This document shows, in pieces, positions 25,601 through 34,508 of a DNA stretch of 44,995 nucleotides; positions within the stretch are counted from its first letter, which is position 1; every line of letters starts with the position of its first letter. The DNA lies in contig CAMDAF010000018.1 in assembly GCA_945888525.1 (NCBI GenBank), forward strand, positions 1-44,995, read 5' to 3'. Under the pieces are notes generated by a model. The model saw only the letters and a program-made list of their open reading frames with translations, did no database searches and was not told the DNA's origin. The translations under genes and the position numbers were made by a program. The DNA comes from Chitinophaga pinensis. GTDB lineage: Bacteria; Bacteroidota; Bacteroidia; NS11-12g; UBA955.

Positions 25601-27548
25601 TATTGTGGTTTTGCGATCGCCAGAATCTAAATTTACAGTTAACAGAGATACTGGTTGCTCAAGCTTAGATGTAACATTTAGAAATAACTCAATTGGGGGC
25701 CTTTCTTTTAAATGGGATTTTGATGGCAATGGCACGATAGACAATGCTACTTTTGGGCCTAAACATAGCTACCCTGCTGGAGAATATAATCCTGTTTTAA
25801 TTACAACTGCTATCAATGGTTGCCAAGACACCGTTAACAATCTTGTGTTTATAAAGTCTTATGCAAGACCAGATGCAAAATTCACTGCCAGTGTAGACAC
25901 AATTTGTTATAATGGCAACATACAGTTTTACGGAAAAAATATTCCTTCAAGCTCAGATATAAAATCTTGGCTTTGGGATTTTGGCGATCCATATTCAATT
26001 CGCGATTCTTCCACGAAGCAAAACCCTTCCTATAATTTCAAAAAAATTGCTTTAAGCCAAGTAATTTTGCAGGTAACAGATAAAAACAATTGTACAGATA
26101 CCTTTGATCAATTTATTTATGTTTATGATACGGTTGGACCGGTGTCAAATCCAATGAATTATGTAAGTGTAGCCAATAGCAAAGACATTGACATTAGCTG
26201 GAGTAAAAGTACTTTTAAAAATTTTGACTCGTATAATCTATTCAACGACAATTCAAACAATTATTCTCTATTATACAATTCGTCGAATTTGAATGACACC
26301 AATTTTAAAGTATTACAGTCTTCGGGTATTAATGTAAATACCTCCAGGTATTGCTATGTAATTAAAACCAAGGATGTATGTAAAAATCTTGGTATTGTAA
26401 CTTTTCCTCATTGCACAATTTATTTAGAAATAAACAATGATTCTGCCAATGTTTTGGAGTTAAACTGGCTTCCTTACGAAGGCTGGGGTGCCGGTAAAGT
26501 ATCAAAGTATAGAATCTACAGACGCGTAAATAATGGACCATTTACTTTATATGATTCAACTTCAAACAGCAACTTAAACTATAAAGACAAAAAGCTTTGT
26601 ACCAATACCTATTGTTATTATGTTGAGGCTGTCTATATCAAAGGGTCTTGGACTTCAAAGAGCAACATTGTTTGCCAGATGCCGAAATATAAAGCGCCAA
26701 CTCAAATGGTTAATAGCATTCGAACCACGGTTTTGCCAGGTAATTTAACTTATACGCATTGGGATAAATACAATTTCATTAAGGATCTTGACCATTATGT
26801 TGTCTCAAAAGAATATCTGGCTTCATCTGGAATAGATTATTATGCTTTGACAGACACCAATGGGTTTATAGATAGAGATCCGTTTTTGGAAACCGATAAA
26901 TCATCTTATACCTATAAAATTAGGGCGGTTGACCATTGTGGCGCAGAATCTCCGACAGGCACTGAAAATACAACAATATTGTTGAAGGGAAAGAGTGAAG
27001 GCTACGTTGCAAAGCTTCAGTGGTCTGAATATAGAAAATGGTATAGTGGCGTAAAGAATTACAATGTACTTTTAAGGGATAACAATACGTTTACTATCGT
27101 TGGAAGTATTGGTTCAAGCAATGGTAATTTTTCTTTTGATTTTGCGGATACGAAGTTGGATGATTCCATATGTTTCAAAATCCAAGCCATTAAAGACACG
27201 AATCAATTTGTTGAAAGTTTCTCAAATATCTTGTGCTTGATTTCTGAAGCAAAAATATTTGTTCCCAATGCCTTTACACCTAACAAAGATGGCAAAAACG
27301 AAGTCTTTATCCCAAGAGCAATTTTAATATTTAACCAAACTGGCAACCCTATATTAGATTATAAATTTGAAATCTATAACAGATGGGGTGAGCAAATATT
27401 TGAAAGCAATGACTTAAACCTAGGGTGGGATGGAACCTATAAAGGAGAATTGTGCCAGGAAGGACATTATGTATACAAAGTCCGAGCTTTGTCAATTGAT
27501 GGTGTTACAGCCTTTAATTTAGAGGGGGTTTTGTTTTTATTGCGATAA
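22635..27548 (+). CDS. Giant cell-surface protein with PKD/Ig-like repeats and T9SS type B sorting domain
   Basis: 1637 residues from MKRIRIVLFLIGCFGLFQGL; a signal peptide ends around SAQ. The body has many PKD-like beta-sandwich repeats, recognised by W-DFG/W-FG patterns (FEWDFGSGYVSSDSTY, SWNWSFPGASPSSS, FKWDFDGNGTIDNATF, SWLWDFGDPY) each followed by S-G-Y-V-L-type strands. There are frequent cysteines. Fibronectin-III-like segments follow at roughly 1180-1530. The last about 90 residues (FVPNAFTPNKDGKNE, YNRWGEQIFES, GWDGTYKGE, GHYVYKVRA) form the gliding-motility-associated/T9SS type B sorting domain, so it is exported by T9SS and displayed on or released from the surface. Probably adhesin-like; ligand unknown. 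I chose the ATG at 22635 because the ORF's earlier start sits in the promoter. Confidence 0.9.
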   Translation: MKRIRIVLFLIGCFGLFQGLSAQCGTAYLTSDDTVVCVPKIVRFKVHKFPAGTTFEWDFGSGYVSSDSTYTKLYSAAGNYNVRIRLTYLDGSTCLFDNKNIVQAKPIPIPKYTITRSILCKYNDSFILTDITNKTVQRDWLVDNTLYQDGPKNLKASFSKPYGYKGFTMFMKDSFGCEGRKSFDSVAYVADSISVDFDADQFSGCIPKKLKFYNKTDTLGQIISSWNWSFPGASPSSSNAYEPSNIIYNSKDTFDVQLSITTKRGCTYSKIEKQFLMFADSAIISANFSKTALCASEKLLVNLIGTRGKSPNISVSPNFFTENKLTSVRYSYKFTKLGVYSFNISDEFNGCISEKTYTNQTQVNGPIAGFKIPFNYSCLMPDTFKVFDTSILNVGFTKTLKWDLFYDSLPNTSIQSGNSSPINFTCSNYGRYTVRLIVTGSNACADTSLVSSAIEIKRILPKFIWSPKSACPAETVYFDDITPQGTSKAVNRIRWTFYNLNKSILRRDTIKSPRIIYPDTGKYSVKLLIFNNLGCRDSITLAKVIISNPTPKFKVYDSSVCYGKTVKIKASYTDSNYYTSYIHRWLFQHTDSNSIKYTFYGDSIIANLLPGKYNVIYSRFSVRGTCYDTFNLKVKIRVSGILVDVSTNPIKVCNPNKTDLIAKFKYNYNFINNNTDPLDFAWSHYYDTTKVAIWNPNVNPSSAFVKKSGYFNFVFNYKHPSGCNNQVVTSTLTSGVIADFQPGNYACVLKVLDLRNRSDKDAVKYKWFMKDSGSGAVFLPSDTSKNAKVVFKNEGVFKLGLVVYGTGNCSDTTLRLLYVNNIRASFASNDTLNYCAPIIARVAAQRHPAIFNYKWYIGQDSITNNVSTFAYLFQKNTGPAGVDVKLMIDAYGCRDTMDKKAFIKVIGPIPKFYLGNNFGCETLRVKFYNQSQYFNRFFLEYGDGSTLDSINFNKHNYLIKDRSLPSQVFRPVVSVIDSFGCLVQHTKDTIVVLRSPESKFTVNRDTGCSSLDVTFRNNSIGGLSFKWDFDGNGTIDNATFGPKHSYPAGEYNPVLITTAINGCQDTVNNLVFIKSYARPDAKFTASVDTICYNGNIQFYGKNIPSSSDIKSWLWDFGDPYSIRDSSTKQNPSYNFKKIALSQVILQVTDKNNCTDTFDQFIYVYDTVGPVSNPMNYVSVANSKDIDISWSKSTFKNFDSYNLFNDNSNNYSLLYNSSNLNDTNFKVLQSSGINVNTSRYCYVIKTKDVCKNLGIVTFPHCTIYLEINNDSANVLELNWLPYEGWGAGKVSKYRIYRRVNNGPFTLYDSTSNSNLNYKDKKLCTNTYCYYVEAVYIKGSWTSKSNIVCQMPKYKAPTQMVNSIRTTVLPGNLTYTHWDKYNFIKDLDHYVVSKEYLASSGIDYYALTDTNGFIDRDPFLETDKSSYTYKIRAVDHCGAESPTGTENTTILLKGKSEGYVAKLQWSEYRKWYSGVKNYNVLLRDNNTFTIVGSIGSSNGNFSFDFADTKLDDSICFKIQAIKDTNQFVESFSNILCLISEAKIFVPNAFTPNKDGKNEVFIPRAILIFNQTGNPILDYKFEIYNRWGEQIFESNDLNLGWDGTYKGELCQEGHYVYKVRALSIDGVTAFNLEGVLFLLR

Positions 27549-27559
27549 GCAACTTTCTA

Positions 27560-27591
27560 TTTGGGATAAGCTTATTTTCATTGTATTTTTG
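27560..27591 (+). promoter_or_regulatory. Promoter of ffh
   Basis: TTTG at 27560-27563, a 20 nt spacer and TATTTTTG at 27584-27591 match the Bacteroidota consensus, with a leader of roughly 26 nt to the ATG. Confidence 0.65.
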
Positions 27592-27620
27592 AACCCTAAA
27601 TAAAGGGAGTTTCATAAACA

Positions 27621-28919
27621 ATGTTCGAAAATTTAAGTTTAAAGATTGAAAAGGCCATAAAGACTTTAAAAGGCCAAGGTAGAATATCTGAGATAAACGT
27701 CGCCGAAACCACTAAGGAAATTAGGAGAGCACTTGTTGATGCTGACGTTCATTTTAAAATAGCCAAAGAGTTTACCGATTTAGTTAAAGTAAAAGCCTTA
27801 GGTCAAAATGTTCTGACAAGCGTTTCTCCGGGACAATTGTATACAAAAATTGTCAATGACGAATTAACCCAATTATTAGGAGGAGAGCATAAGGAAATCG
27901 CAATAACTGGTAATCCAGCCATTATATTAATTGCCGGTCTACAAGGATCAGGTAAAACCACTTTTTCAGGTAAATTAGCCAAATACATTCGCTCAAAAGG
28001 AAGAAATCCCCTCTTGGTTGCCTGTGATGTATATAGACCAGCCGCAATTGAGCAATTAAAAGTATTGGGTGCGTCTATCAATACGGATGTGTACACCGAA
28101 CTTGAGAATAAAAATCCGGTTGAAATTGCAAAGAATGCCATTGCTTATGCAAAAGAACACAACAACAATGTAGTTATTGTCGATACCGCAGGCCGTTTGA
28201 GTATTGATGAAGATATGATGCAAGAAATCTTCAATATCAAGCAAGCCTTAAATCCTTCAGAGATTTTGTTTGTGGTTGACGCAATGACTGGTCAAGATGC
28301 TGTTAACACAGCAAAGAACTTTAATGACCGTTTGGACTTTGATGGTGTTGTATTGAGTAAAATGGATGGTGATACGCGCGGTGGTGCAGCACTATCAATT
28401 AAATCTATTGTAAATAAGCCGATTAAGTTTGTAAGTAACGGCGAGAAATTAGATGCCTTAGATGTTTTTTATCCAGACCGCATGGCAGGTAGAATTCTTG
28501 GGATGGGTGACGTTGTCAGTTTGGTTGAAAGGGCTCAATCTGTTTATGATGAAGAAGAGGCAAAGAAATTAAATAAGAAGATTAGTAAAAATAATTTTGA
28601 TTTTGATGACTTTCTTCAACAATTACAGCAGATTAAAAAGATGGGTAACATCAAAGATCTGATGGCTATGATTCCTGGCGTTGGAAATAAAATAAAAGAT
28701 TTGGATATCGACGAAAATGCATTCAAAGGTATAGAGTGTTTGATTCAATCAATGACACCCTCTGAACGCCAGAATCCTGATATTTTAAATGCTTCTCGTA
28801 AAACTAGAATTTCAAAAGGCAGTGGAAAGTCTATTCAAGAATTAAATAAACTCCTGATACAATTTAATGAAATGAAGAAGATGATGAAGAATATGAACAA
28901 TATGCGCGCTAAGAACTAA
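27621..28919 (+). CDS. ffh: Signal recognition particle GTPase Ffh
   Basis: Binds signal sequences at the ribosome with SRP RNA and docks to FtsY to deliver membrane proteins. The 432-residue product has an N domain, then the G domain with GLQGSGKTT (P-loop), DVYRPAAIEQL, DTAGR and KMDGDTRGGAALS. The RILGMGDVVSLVE linker leads to a C-terminal M domain with helices and SRP RNA-binding residues around MTPSERQNPDILNASRKTRI. The C-terminus is methionine-rich (MKKMMKNMNNMRAKN), as usual. Its stop codon abuts that of msrA on the opposite strand. Confidence 0.97.
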   Translation: MFENLSLKIEKAIKTLKGQGRISEINVAETTKEIRRALVDADVHFKIAKEFTDLVKVKALGQNVLTSVSPGQLYTKIVNDELTQLLGGEHKEIAITGNPAIILIAGLQGSGKTTFSGKLAKYIRSKGRNPLLVACDVYRPAAIEQLKVLGASINTDVYTELENKNPVEIAKNAIAYAKEHNNNVVIVDTAGRLSIDEDMMQEIFNIKQALNPSEILFVVDAMTGQDAVNTAKNFNDRLDFDGVVLSKMDGDTRGGAALSIKSIVNKPIKFVSNGEKLDALDVFYPDRMAGRILGMGDVVSLVERAQSVYDEEEAKKLNKKISKNNFDFDDFLQQLQQIKKMGNIKDLMAMIPGVGNKIKDLDIDENAFKGIECLIQSMTPSERQNPDILNASRKTRISKGSGKSIQELNKLLIQFNEMKKMMKNMNNMRAKN

Positions 28920-29468
28920 TTATTTTAGTAAATGCGCATATGATTTTCTTATTTTATTGACTTTTGGGTCAATTACAACGGTACAGTAACTGTTTTTTTC
29001 TCTGTTTAAATTGTAGTAATCCTGATGGTAAGCTTCTGCAGGATAAAATGTTTCTGTTGGGCTAATTTCGGTAACTATTTTGTCTTCAAATACATTCTGA
29101 TTTTCCAATTCAATAATATAGTTTTCGGCTATTGCTTTTTGATCTAAATTATGGTAATAAATTGCTGAACGGTATTGAGTTCCAACATCACCACCTTGTC
29201 TATTAAGTGTTGTTGGATTGTGCATGCTAAAAAATACGTTTAATAGCATATCATAGCTGATAATTTCTGGAACAAAATGCACTTCTACAGCTTCAGCATG
29301 GCCAGTTAAACCGCTACAAACCTCTCGGTAAGTAGGGTTTTTGATTTTCCCTGCCGTATATCCACTGATCACTTTTTCTACGCCCTTTAATCTGAGCAAA
29401 ACTGCTTCTAAGCACCAGAAACAGCCTCCAGCTAATGTGGCAATTTCTAAATTGTTTTTATCATTCAT
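28920..29468 (-). CDS. msrA: Peptide methionine-S-sulfoxide reductase
   Basis: Reduces methionine-S-sulfoxide in proteins and free methionine. The 182-residue product has the catalytic GGCFWCLEAV (active Cys16 and Cys19), VEVHFVPEIISYDMLLNVFF, HNPTTLNRQGGDVGTQYRSAI and the AYHQDYY motif, all hallmarks of MsrA. No signal peptide, so cytoplasmic. There is no msrB partner nearby. It is convergent with ffh with no intergenic DNA. Confidence 0.96.
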   Translation of the reverse strand: MNDKNNLEIATLAGGCFWCLEAVLLRLKGVEKVISGYTAGKIKNPTYREVCSGLTGHAEAVEVHFVPEIISYDMLLNVFFSMHNPTTLNRQGGDVGTQYRSAIYYHNLDQKAIAENYIIELENQNVFEDKIVTEISPTETFYPAEAYHQDYYNLNREKNSYCTVVIDPKVNKIRKSYAHLLK

Positions 29469-29552
29469 GTTTTTTCAAATTATAAAACAAAATCAATACC
29501 ACAAAGTTATATCAATTTAATTTATATAAGCGTTTTCAAATCAAAGTCCTGT

Positions 29553-29581
29553 TTTGTTCTTGTCTCAATTCTTTATATTTG
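29553..29581 (+). promoter_or_regulatory. Promoter of the BNR-repeat protein
   Basis: TTTG at 29553-29556, a 17 nt spacer and TATATTTG at 29574-29581 (TAnnTTTG). The -7 box ends 7 nt before the ATG at 29589, so the leader is nearly absent. Confidence 0.55.
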
Positions 29582-29588
29582 CCAATTC

Positions 29589-31970
29589 ATGTTAAAATAT
29601 AAATATTCTTTTGTTGCTGTTTTGCTTATTTTATTAAGCGCTTGTGGCTCACACCTTAAAAAATCAACTGCTTTACCCGGCTATTACGATCAGTGGCTAT
29701 ATATTAAAACCAATGGTTCCAATGTTTTGCCGGATATGGGTAAATACAATTGGACTCAAACTTCTTCGAAAAGAGCTGTATCAAATGCCTTGTTAAATGT
29801 TGCGGAGCTTGGCCCTAACAATGTTGGCGGAAGAATTAGAGCCATCGTTATAGATAAGGCTAATATCAATCGAATAATTATTGGAGGTGCTTCTGGAGGG
29901 GTTTTTATTTCTGAAAACAAAGGTTCTTCTTGGCGTCCAATAAACGATCAGGCTATTTCACCTAGTGTAACCTATATGGATCAAAATTCTTTGACCCCTT
30001 CTGTAATTTATTATTGTACAGGAGAGGCCTCTGGTAATAGTGCAGATTTAACAGGTGCTGGAGTGTTTAAATCAGTTGACGGTGGAAATACTTTTTCTCA
30101 ATTGGCTTCTACGAACAATACCAATTTCTCGTTTTGTTGGTCTGTTAAATGTTCTCCAATTGATACCAATACACTTTATGTAGCAACGCACAATACCGGA
30201 TTATGGAGAAGCAACGATGCAGGCTTAACTTTTAGCCGCGTTTATAACACTGGCACTCAAATAAATGATTTAGAGGTATTGCCAGATGGCGCTGTTTTGT
30301 TTACCATTAAAGGTTCAGGCGTATACCGTTCTGCAACAGGAGCCATTAATACTTTTGCTAAAGTAGCTTCAGTAAATTCTGCGTCTTCTGCAAGGGCAGA
30401 AGTAGCGTATTGTAAGGATTTTCCAAACGTCGTTTATGCAGCGGTATCTGGACCTGATAATTCATACAGCGGTGTGTTAAAGGCCTTTTATAAATCGAGC
30501 GATGGCGGGAAAACCTTTATGGAAAAGGGCAATCCTAATGGAACAGTCAATTTTGGGTTTACGTGGTATTGCATGGGCATGGCTGTGAAAGACAATGATT
30601 CTAATTCTATATTTATCAGTGGAGTGGATGTTGGTTACAGTAAAAACGGTGGTGTTTCTTGGAGTGCAGGCAATGAGATGCATGCCGATAATCAGGTTTC
30701 TGTTTTCTCGGGTAATAACCTATACTTGGGCAGTGATGGTGGTTTGTGTGTTTATGATTGGTCAAATCCTAATGTCTACACAAGTCTAAACAATGGAATT
30801 AACATAACACAGTTTTACCATGGGGATGCTTCGCCTCACAGCAATGCCATTTTTGCAGGAACTCAAGACAATGGCACCAAGCAGAGTATCAATTCTAATA
30901 AAACGTTCTCAAATGTATATGGAGGTGATGGCGGTTATTCATTTTACCATGCAAACGATGCAACCATAAGGTATTTTGCGACCCAAAACGGAGCTGTATA
31001 TAGAAATGGTGTAAACATAAGCAACAATATCCCTACAACCGATACAAAATGGTTTATTCAACCATACCATGTGAATGCGTTTCAAGGGAATTATGTGGTT
31101 TATCCGTCCAGTACCAATTTGTATTTTTCAAAAAATGCTGGAAGTAGTTTTACGTTGGCGGGCAGTATTAAGGTTGGTCGATTTTTCTCGGCTGCGTCTT
31201 CAAATGACGCCAATCCTTCTGTTTTTTCAGGTGGCAGTGCTGCGTTCATGGCCATTGATTCGATATTGAATGCTACCCCAATTGTGAAAGATTTGCGTTT
31301 AGCAATGCCTTCAATTTTGAGGTCATCTTTCATTGGCGGGATAACAGTTTATCCAGGGTCTAGAGACAAAGTTTTCCTAGCGTTGAACAATGTATCTGAT
31401 TCTGGCCGTGTTTATTTGGCTTCTGATTTGTTTGGTGCAAAACCAGTATTTAAGAACATTAGTGGTAATTTGCCTAAAGGCCTGCCAGTTAATTGGGTGG
31501 AATGTGACCCATTAAATCCTGCTAATGTAATATTTGCTGGAACAGATTACGGTTTGTATGTAACAGAAGATGGAGGTTTAACATGGATAAAAGACACCCG
31601 ATTGCCTTCTACGGTTATTAGCAGCATTAAGATTCACAAAAATAAAAAAGATATTTATTTCTTTACCCACGGTAGAGGTATTTTTAAAGGTCAGATAAAC
31701 AATGCGGGTATCAGTTCTATTGATGAAAATACTTTATCTTCATTAAAGGTATATCCTGTGCCTGCCGCGAAACAGATTAGTGTTGAATTTAAGACTTCAA
31801 TTGTTGGTTCATATGAGGTAATCGATTCAAAAGGTTCTAGCCTATTAAACGGCGAATTTGAAGGCAATTTAGTTCAGATAAATACTTCAGCTTTATCAAG
31901 TGGTGTTTATGTTTTAATTTGCAGAACAAGTGAAGGAGACATATCGAAATCCTTTACAATATCTCAATAA
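29589..31970 (+). CDS. Secreted BNR/sortilin-like repeat protein with lipobox and T9SS type A sorting domain
   Basis: 793 residues. The N-terminus (YKYSFVAVLLILLSACGSHL) has a lipoprotein signal with lipobox Cys at 19. The body has Asp-box (BNR) beta-propeller repeats of the S-x-D-x-G-x-T-W type (ISENKGSSWRPI, KSVDGGNTFSQL, RSNDAGLTFSRV, KSSDGGKTFMEKG, VTEDGGLTWIKD), as in VPS10/sortilin and sialidase-like glycosyl hydrolases. The last about 75 residues (LSSLKVYPVPAAKQISVEF, GVYVLICRTSEGDISKSF) match the type A T9SS sorting domain (Por_Secre_tail). Lipobox plus T9SS tail together is unusual. No catalytic residues were identified; it may bind or process surface glycans or proteins. TPK follows immediately, with its ATG next to the stop. 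Confidence 0.88.
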   Translation: MLKYKYSFVAVLLILLSACGSHLKKSTALPGYYDQWLYIKTNGSNVLPDMGKYNWTQTSSKRAVSNALLNVAELGPNNVGGRIRAIVIDKANINRIIIGGASGGVFISENKGSSWRPINDQAISPSVTYMDQNSLTPSVIYYCTGEASGNSADLTGAGVFKSVDGGNTFSQLASTNNTNFSFCWSVKCSPIDTNTLYVATHNTGLWRSNDAGLTFSRVYNTGTQINDLEVLPDGAVLFTIKGSGVYRSATGAINTFAKVASVNSASSARAEVAYCKDFPNVVYAAVSGPDNSYSGVLKAFYKSSDGGKTFMEKGNPNGTVNFGFTWYCMGMAVKDNDSNSIFISGVDVGYSKNGGVSWSAGNEMHADNQVSVFSGNNLYLGSDGGLCVYDWSNPNVYTSLNNGINITQFYHGDASPHSNAIFAGTQDNGTKQSINSNKTFSNVYGGDGGYSFYHANDATIRYFATQNGAVYRNGVNISNNIPTTDTKWFIQPYHVNAFQGNYVVYPSSTNLYFSKNAGSSFTLAGSIKVGRFFSAASSNDANPSVFSGGSAAFMAIDSILNATPIVKDLRLAMPSILRSSFIGGITVYPGSRDKVFLALNNVSDSGRVYLASDLFGAKPVFKNISGNLPKGLPVNWVECDPLNPANVIFAGTDYGLYVTEDGGLTWIKDTRLPSTVISSIKIHKNKKDIYFFTHGRGIFKGQINNAGISSIDENTLSSLKVYPVPAAKQISVEFKTSIVGSYEVIDSKGSSLLNGEFEGNLVQINTSALSSGVYVLICRTSEGDISKSFTISQ

Positions 31971-32639
31971 ATGTCATCGCACCATATAGTTCGCGAAGGC
32001 CAAGAGCCAGCCTTGCTGATAGCAAATGGAGAAGCTTGTAGCAGAGAACTATTAGACCAATTATTGGAGTGGAGTCCTTATGTTTTGGTTTTGGATGGTG
32101 CATTGAAGCGTGTGCTAAACTTGGGCATTAAGTTTGACGGTATTTTAGGCGATTTCGATACTTATACGCAAGAAGAAATTATTGGAATGGTTCAGCCAAA
32201 TACAGAAGTTGTTTACACGCCCGACCAGGAAAAATCGGATCTTGAAAAGGGCTTGGAGTTTTTAATTTCAAAAAAGTTTGCAGCTGTAAATATAGTTTGG
32301 GCAACCGGAATGCGCAGCGACCATTATATGAACAACATTGCAACTTTGGCTAGGTATAAAGACCAAATTAATTTGGTGATGTTAGACAATTATTCGAAGA
32401 TATATCCAATCAACTCAGGCTTTAAAAAGCACTTCTCTGAAAATACCAATGTTTCGCTTATTCCATTGAATAAAGTTGAAAATGTTAAAACGGGTAATTT
32501 GGTTTGGAATCTAAACAATGAAACACTTGATTATCCATACCGCACAAGCAGCAGCAATAAAGTTTTAAGTATGGGGATGGTTGAAGTTCAGTTTGATTCA
32601 GGTATTTTATTGATGATGGAATGTATTGATGTCTATTGA
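31971..32639 (+). CDS. Thiamine pyrophosphokinase
   Basis: Transfers pyrophosphate from ATP to thiamine, giving thiamine diphosphate. The 222-residue product has VLDGAL for substrate binding, GILGDFDTYTQEEI (the conserved GDFD-S/T motif), TPDQEKSDLEKGLEFL (the DxxKSDxxKAL motif), ATGMRSDHYMNNIATL with the conserved RxDH, and an S-L-I-P-L segment near the C-terminus. The gene starts directly after the BNR protein stop codon. It is a stand-alone salvage-type enzyme; no other thiamine genes are nearby. Confidence 0.9.
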   Translation: MSSHHIVREGQEPALLIANGEACSRELLDQLLEWSPYVLVLDGALKRVLNLGIKFDGILGDFDTYTQEEIIGMVQPNTEVVYTPDQEKSDLEKGLEFLISKKFAAVNIVWATGMRSDHYMNNIATLARYKDQINLVMLDNYSKIYPINSGFKKHFSENTNVSLIPLNKVENVKTGNLVWNLNNETLDYPYRTSSSNKVLSMGMVEVQFDSGILLMMECIDVY

Positions 32640-32741
32640 GGCATTTAAATGAATTTTACAATATTTTCAAAGTGTCCAATTCTATTGGATTTCAGTTCAT
32701 TATGTGAAAACATTTTGATGCCGTTATTCTACAAAATGTTA

Positions 32742-32749
32742 TAAGTTTG
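32742..32749 (+). promoter_or_regulatory. -7 promoter element for the M3 peptidase
   Basis: TAAGTTTG matches TAnnTTTG. The implied start of transcription is around 32753, which excludes the in-frame TTG-type start at 32752 and favours the ATG at 32800. Confidence 0.45.
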
Positions 32750-32799
32750 AAGTGCTTTTTAACTTCAAGTCGGCTTGGACGAAAATTAAGTATTTATAT

Positions 32800-34506
32800 A
32801 TGACATCAAAAAGACACTTTATCTCCGAAAACTTTAAGGTTACGACTTGGGAATTATTGCTACCATATTTTCAAAATTGCGCAGATCGAAGCATTTCTAC
32901 TCTTCAAGAATTTCAAGCTTTATTAAAAGATTTAAGCGAGCTTGAAAGTGTTGTCAGCGAAGATTTAGCCTGGCGTTATATCCGAATGACCTGCGATACC
33001 GCAAATAAAGAACTTGAAGATTCATACATCAATTTTGTTACCGAAATACAACCAAATATTGCGCCGTTTGAAGATCAATTAAATCAGAAAATTGCAGCAT
33101 CTAATTTTGTAAATGACTTGTCAAAAGACCAAGCATATTTTATTTATTTTAGATCTATAAAAAATGCAATTGAATTGTTTAGAGATGCAAATATTCCATT
33201 GAATGCAGAAATGCAGACTCTGTCTCAGAAATACGGGACAATTACGGGTGGAATGTCTGTAGAAATTAATGGAGAAACCCTAACATTGCAACAGGCTTCT
33301 AACCATTTAAAATCGACTGACAGGGGTATGAGAAAAATGGCTTATGAAACGATAAATAATCGCCGTTTGGAAAATAAGGGTGAATTGGATGAGCTATTTG
33401 ATTCATTGGTTAAATTAAGGCATACAGTTGCTTCAAATAGCGGGTTTGCAAACTATAGAGATTACATGCATAGTGCTTTGGGCCGTTTTGATTATTCTGT
33501 AAATGATTGTTTCAGTTTTCATGAAGCCATAGAAAATGTCGTTGTTCCACTTTGTAAAAAAATTGAATTAGAACGCAAGAATAGTTTAGGTTACTCGGAT
33601 TTGATGCCCTATGATTTGGCTGTAGATCCATTAAATAGAGAACCACTGCATCCTTTTACAGATGGAAAAGACTTATTAGAGAAATCTATAAAATGTTTTG
33701 AGCGCATTGATCCATCCTTTGCTGACAACCTGCGCATTATGGCCAATAAAGGTTTCTTAGATTTAGAAAGCCGATTAGGTAAAGCGCCAGGAGGATACAA
33801 TTATCCATTGGCTGAAAGTGGTATTCCTTTTATTTTTATGAATGCTGCGGGCAGCTTGCGCGACGTAGAAACGATGGTGCATGAAGGTGGACATGCCATG
33901 CATTCGTTTTTAAGTGAAGAACTTGAATTAAATGCATTTAAGAATGTACCTATGGAAGTGGCTGAAGTTGCGAGTATGGCTATGGAGTTAATCAGCATGG
34001 AAGCTTGGGATGTCTTCTTTGAAAATGCAGAGGACTTAAAACGCGCAAAAATTGAACAGCTAGAGGGCGTAATAGCTACCTTGCCTTGGATTGCTACCAT
34101 TGATGCTTTTCAGCATTGGATTTATACGAATCCACAACACACCAAAGAGGAGAGAACAACTGCATGGATTCAAATAGCCGGCAAATTTGATGCAGGTGTA
34201 TGCGAGTTGGGATTGTATAAAAATTTCTTAGCGAATAGTTGGCAAAAGCAATTGCATGTCTATGAGGTTCCGTTTTACTACATAGAGTATGGGTTTGCCC
34301 AACTTGGCGCTATTGCTATATGGAGAAATGTACTATTGGATAAAAAGAATGGTCTTGATGGGTATAAAAAAATGTTGAGTTTGGGATACACCAAAGCAAT
34401 TCCAGAATTGTTTGAGGCAGGTCAAATTAAGTTTGATTTTTCAGCAGAGTATGTAGGTGAATTGTTTGCCTTTGTTTGGGATGAATTACAAAAATTAAAA
34501 GCGTAA
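32800..34506 (+). CDS. M3 family oligoendopeptidase (PepF-like)
   Basis: Zinc-dependent cytoplasmic peptidase cleaving short oligopeptides. From the ATG at 32800 (MTSKRHFISENFKV) the product is 568 residues. The gluzincin motif HEGGH is at 361-365 (ETMVHEGGHAMHSF), and the third zinc ligand Glu is in NVPMEVAEVASMAMELIS about 20 residues later. PGGYNYPLAESGIPFIFMNA upstream is typical of the M3B oligoendopeptidase F group. No signal peptide. The exact subfamily name is uncertain, so no symbol is assigned. The DUF3352-like gene follows after 2 nt. Confidence 0.9.
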   Translation: MTSKRHFISENFKVTTWELLLPYFQNCADRSISTLQEFQALLKDLSELESVVSEDLAWRYIRMTCDTANKELEDSYINFVTEIQPNIAPFEDQLNQKIAASNFVNDLSKDQAYFIYFRSIKNAIELFRDANIPLNAEMQTLSQKYGTITGGMSVEINGETLTLQQASNHLKSTDRGMRKMAYETINNRRLENKGELDELFDSLVKLRHTVASNSGFANYRDYMHSALGRFDYSVNDCFSFHEAIENVVVPLCKKIELERKNSLGYSDLMPYDLAVDPLNREPLHPFTDGKDLLEKSIKCFERIDPSFADNLRIMANKGFLDLESRLGKAPGGYNYPLAESGIPFIFMNAAGSLRDVETMVHEGGHAMHSFLSEELELNAFKNVPMEVAEVASMAMELISMEAWDVFFENAEDLKRAKIEQLEGVIATLPWIATIDAFQHWIYTNPQHTKEERTTAWIQIAGKFDAGVCELGLYKNFLANSWQKQLHVYEVPFYYIEYGFAQLGAIAIWRNVLLDKKNGLDGYKKMLSLGYTKAIPELFEAGQIKFDFSAEYVGELFAFVWDELQKLKA

Positions 34507-34508
34507 TA

